Part shown: in pieces, positions 62,346 to 64,000 of the stretch
Position numbering within the stretch: position 1 is the stretch's first letter
Layout: the number at the start of each line of letters is the position of its first letter
DNA from: Oscillospiraceae bacterium
Lineage (GTDB): Bacteria; Bacillota; Clostridia; Oscillospirales; Ruminococcaceae
NCBI GenBank assembly: GCA_017847835.1
Contig: JAGASH010000008.1
Span: forward strand, 481,331-545,330
DNA length: 64,000 bases
Reading direction: 5' to 3'
Made by a program: the position numbers and the translations under genes
Notes under the pieces: model-generated
Database searches by the model: none
Told to the model about the DNA's origin: nothing
What the model saw: the letters and a program-made list of their open reading frames with translations, nothing else

Positions 62346-62374
62346 AGTATAGCACCGATTTATTGTTTTGTCAA
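62346..62374 (-). promoter_or_regulatory. Sigma-A promoter of the 50-aa gene
   Basis: Minus strand: TTGACA (62374-62369), 17 bases, TATACT (62351-62346). The leader of about 95 bases has an inverted repeat GCGAAC-N15-GTTCGC and a direct repeat GTGTAGAACAA (twice, around 62270-62291). Confidence 0.82.
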
Positions 62375-62578
62375 GAAAAAGTTGGTGAATATCACGAATT
62401 TTTATCTTGCCGATTTGTGGCTTTGCTATGCGGTTTTTCTGTTGTTGAGTTACTTTTTACTTAGAAAATCCCGAAAAAGTTTGTGCAAATTAACAGGCAA
62501 ACGGGGTGAAAGTCATAAATTTTAGGTGAAACAGCGAAGAATTTTCAACTGTTTGTTTGTGAAACTGCAAAAAAATCG

Positions 62579-62607
62579 TTGACAAATATTGTGCAATGTG
62601 ATAAAAT
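62579..62607 (+). promoter_or_regulatory. Sigma-A promoter of the MBL-fold gene
   Basis: TTGACA (62579-62584), 17 bases, TAAAAT (62602-62607). Apart from this and the 50-aa gene's promoter, I see nothing else in 62375-62578. Confidence 0.8.
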
Positions 62608-62651
62608 TAAAGCAGGGAATTACCCGAAAACCGCACAGAAAGGCGAGAATT

Positions 62652-63278
62652 ATGAACGAAATAACAGTACTTCCGCTGGGAGCGCTTGCAACGAATTGCT
62701 ATATTGTGCCCGCGGACGAAAAAACCGCGATTGTGATTGACCCGGCGGCGACGGGTGAGGTTGAGGCTGTGCTTGCTTCAAAAGATATGCGGGCTGGCGC
62801 GATTATCATCACGCACGGGCATTTCGACCATTTTGCGGGCGCGGCTCGTCTGAGGAATTACTACGGCGCGCCGATTTACGCACCCGAGCTTGACTCCGAA
62901 ATGCTCGCGAGCGAGGACAAGAGTTGGGCTTGGTTTATGGGCGGGATTGAATTCACACCGATTGTGCCCGATTATGCTTTTGAAAACGGCGAGCGTTTCA
63001 CGGTCTGCGGATTGGAATTTTCGGTTATGGCGGCTCCGGGACACACTGCGGGAAGCTGCCTGCTGTTTTGTGAAAAGTACGGTGCGATTTTCGCGGGAGA
63101 TGTTATTTTCAAAAACGGCTGCGGACGCACGGACGGTTTCTCGGGAAGCGACAGGCAAATGCTTCAGACGCTTCGTGAAATCGCGAAAATTCCGGGCAAT
63201 TACGCGGTTTATCCCGGTCACGGTGAAACCACAACTCTTGCCGTGGAAAAAGCGCGCATTGATGTTTATGACTATTAA
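62652..63278 (+). CDS. Metallo-beta-lactamase fold hydrolase (glyoxalase II-like)
   Basis: The 208-aa protein has the two-metal signature THGHFDHFAG, then PGHTAGSCLLF, FAGDVIF and VYPGHGETT, in glyoxalase II order but shorter. The N-terminus NEITVLPLGALATNCYIVPA is typical for the small glyoxalase-II-like family. The substrate is probably a thioester or similar, but is not shown by the sequence. AAAGGCGAG precedes ATG 62652. Confidence 0.92.
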   Translation: MNEITVLPLGALATNCYIVPADEKTAIVIDPAATGEVEAVLASKDMRAGAIIITHGHFDHFAGAARLRNYYGAPIYAPELDSEMLASEDKSWAWFMGGIEFTPIVPDYAFENGERFTVCGLEFSVMAAPGHTAGSCLLFCEKYGAIFAGDVIFKNGCGRTDGFSGSDRQMLQTLREIAKIPGNYAVYPGHGETTTLAVEKARIDVYDY

Positions 63279-63376
63279 GCCGCAAAATAACCGACAAACT
63301 TTTTGGGGAGATTTTGAGGATTATTGTTAATTTGCACAAATAATTTTGGAAAAGCAACACTTGGGAATTTTTTGGC

Positions 63377-63405
63377 TTGACAGAAGAAAAATTTGGCGAT
63401 ATAAT
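63377..63405 (+). promoter_or_regulatory. Consensus sigma-A promoter of the 110-aa gene
   Basis: TTGACA (63377-63382), 17 bases, TATAAT (63400-63405), a perfect match. Confidence 0.9.
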
Positions 63406-63478
63406 GATATCTGGAGTTCAAAAACTCTTATGCGGAGTGCGGCGCCGCAAATCATATTCATTTTAGGAGGATTTTACA

Positions 63479-63811
63479 ATGGAAGATTCAAATGACAAGG
63501 TTTACGGCATTCTTGCTTACATCGGAATTCTGGTTCTCGTACCGCTTCTCGCAGGCAAGACTCAGTTCGCGCGTTTCCACGCAAATCAGGGCTTGGTGCT
63601 CTTCATTGCTGACATCATTCTCGGTGTTTGCATCAGCATTACCTCGCTGGTTCTCAGCCCCCTCGGTATTGTTGGCGCAATCCTCGGCGGTATCGTAAGC
63701 GGTGTTCTTGGCTTGGTTGTTTTCATAATGGTTATTATGGGCATCATCAACGCTGCTAACGGTGAGATGAAGCCTCTGCCCGTTATCGGCGGCATCAAGC
63801 TCATCAAGTAA
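63479..63811 (+). CDS. Small integral membrane protein with FHANQ motif
   Basis: The 110-aa protein has about three membrane segments (residues about 10-25, 40-60 and 63-95). Between the first two is QFARFHANQGLVLFIA, seen in DUF4870/Tic20-like small membrane proteins. GGAGG precedes ATG 63479. The function is unknown. A perfect promoter and a terminator mark it as a single, well expressed gene. Confidence 0.88.
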   Translation: MEDSNDKVYGILAYIGILVLVPLLAGKTQFARFHANQGLVLFIADIILGVCISITSLVLSPLGIVGAILGGIVSGVLGLVVFIMVIMGIINAANGEMKPLPVIGGIKLIK

Positions 63812-63828
63812 TTCTACTTAACAAAAGC

Positions 63829-63860
63829 AAAGCGGCTCGAGTTTTCGGGCCGCTTTTTGT
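63829..63860 (+). terminator. Terminator after the 110-aa gene
   Basis: AAAGCGGC (63829-63836) pairs with GCCGCTTT (63849-63856), followed by TT and GTTTG. Confidence 0.85.
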
Positions 63861-63882
63861 TTGTAGCTTCAGCGAAAATAAA

Positions 63883-63901
63883 CCACCGCTTGAAGCGGTG
63901 G
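63883..63901. mobile_element. Possible insertion-sequence end hairpin
   Basis: CCACCGCT (63883-63890) pairs perfectly with AGCGGTGG (63894-63901) around TGA. Such hairpins are common near the ends of IS200/IS605-type elements. The promoter and start downstream fit an IS left end, but the rest is outside the window. Confidence 0.4.
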
Positions 63902-63926
63902 AATAAAAATCTTTAGATAAAAGAAG

Positions 63927-63983
63927 TCCTCCTATGGTATAATGAAGTGGGTTTGACGACCACATCAAAAAAACATAGGAGGA
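63927..63983 (+). promoter_or_regulatory. Extended -10 promoter inside an inverted repeat that covers the ribosome site
   Basis: TCCTCCTATG (63927-63936) and CATAGGAGGA (63974-63983) are perfect 10-base arms; the second contains the ribosome site AGGAGG. TGGTATAAT (63935-63943) is an extended -10. Transcripts from it start after the first arm and leave the site free; transcripts from outside would mask it. Confidence 0.65.
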
Positions 63984-63990
63984 AAGTCAA

Positions 63991-64000
63991 ATGAATGACA
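63991..64000 (+). CDS. Start of a CDS cut by the right edge, possibly a transposase
   Basis: ATG 63991 follows AGGAGG by 8 bases, with only the first codons (Met-Asn-Asp) visible. The transposase guess comes from the hairpin and the masked ribosome site upstream. Confidence 0.4.

Noticed and set aside
62223..62525. 100-codon plus-strand frame
   Set aside because: It overlaps the promoter and start of the 50-aa minus-strand gene; no ribosome site, and composition is like intergenic DNA.

Overview
The window reads as a chromosome segment of an anaerobic, flagellated, probably endospore-forming Clostridia member (Firmicutes). The gene content suggests Oscillospiraceae/Ruminococcaceae, but no rRNA or other decisive marker is present. 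Supporting evidence: a tryptophan T-box, pyruvate:ferredoxin oxidoreductase, an IscR-IscS-IscU set, SCIFF ranthipeptide genes, sporulation genes yqfC, yqfD and ylbJ, Shine-Dalgarno sites before most genes, many TTG/GTG starts, and repeated TTGNNN-N17-TATAAT promoters.

Layout. 1-4547 (minus): trp operon in the order trpE-G-C-F-B, with trpB cut by the left edge, behind a T-box leader with a UGG specifier; trpD is not in its usual place. 4746-31370 (plus): one large flagellar/chemotaxis cluster, flgB-flgC-fliE-fliF-fliG-fliH-[46-aa gene]-fliI-fliJ-fliK-flgD-[TIGR02530-like gene]-flgE-flbD-motA-motB-fliM-fliY-cheY-fliO-fliP-fliQ-fliR-flhB-flhA-sigD-two flgF/flgG-like rod genes-cheC-cheD. It would build the basal body, export gate, hook, motor and switch, plus a CheC/CheD/CheY adaptation branch. 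cheA, cheW, cheB, cheR, fliL, flhF, flhG and flagellin genes are not in the window. 31377-34846 (plus): uvrC, rsmD, coaD and a coiled-coil gene. 34911-42085 (minus): recG, fakA-like, asp23-like, ispE, an aminotransferase and an Lrp/AsnC regulator.

42100-47400 carries ACT-domain and UPF0210 genes and the divergent iscR / iscS-iscU locus, with unusual interspersed hairpin repeats in the gaps. 47418-55487 carries radA, nifJ, yqfD-yqfC and ylbJ. 55792-58444 carries a small acidic membrane protein, the SCIFF precursor (scfA), its radical-SAM maturase (scfB) and an overlapping lipoprotein gene. 58559-63811 carries an HtrA-type protease, a zinc-ribbon protein of unknown role, ung, a 50-aa gene with its own promoter and terminator, a metallo-beta-lactamase-fold hydrolase and a small membrane protein. 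The right edge looks like the left end of an insertion sequence whose ribosome-binding site is masked in read-through transcripts.

The least expected feature is a family of mosaic interspersed repeats, in at least six intergenic sites from 42.1 to 61.3 kb. They are built from hairpins whose loops are constant while both arms change together. Most copies sit directly behind a stop codon. Other points for a second look are a 46-aa gene between fliH and fliI, a long hairpin before ylbJ flanked by copies of the ylbJ start region, and paired palindromes at the isc promoter. No tRNA, rRNA or CRISPR array was seen.
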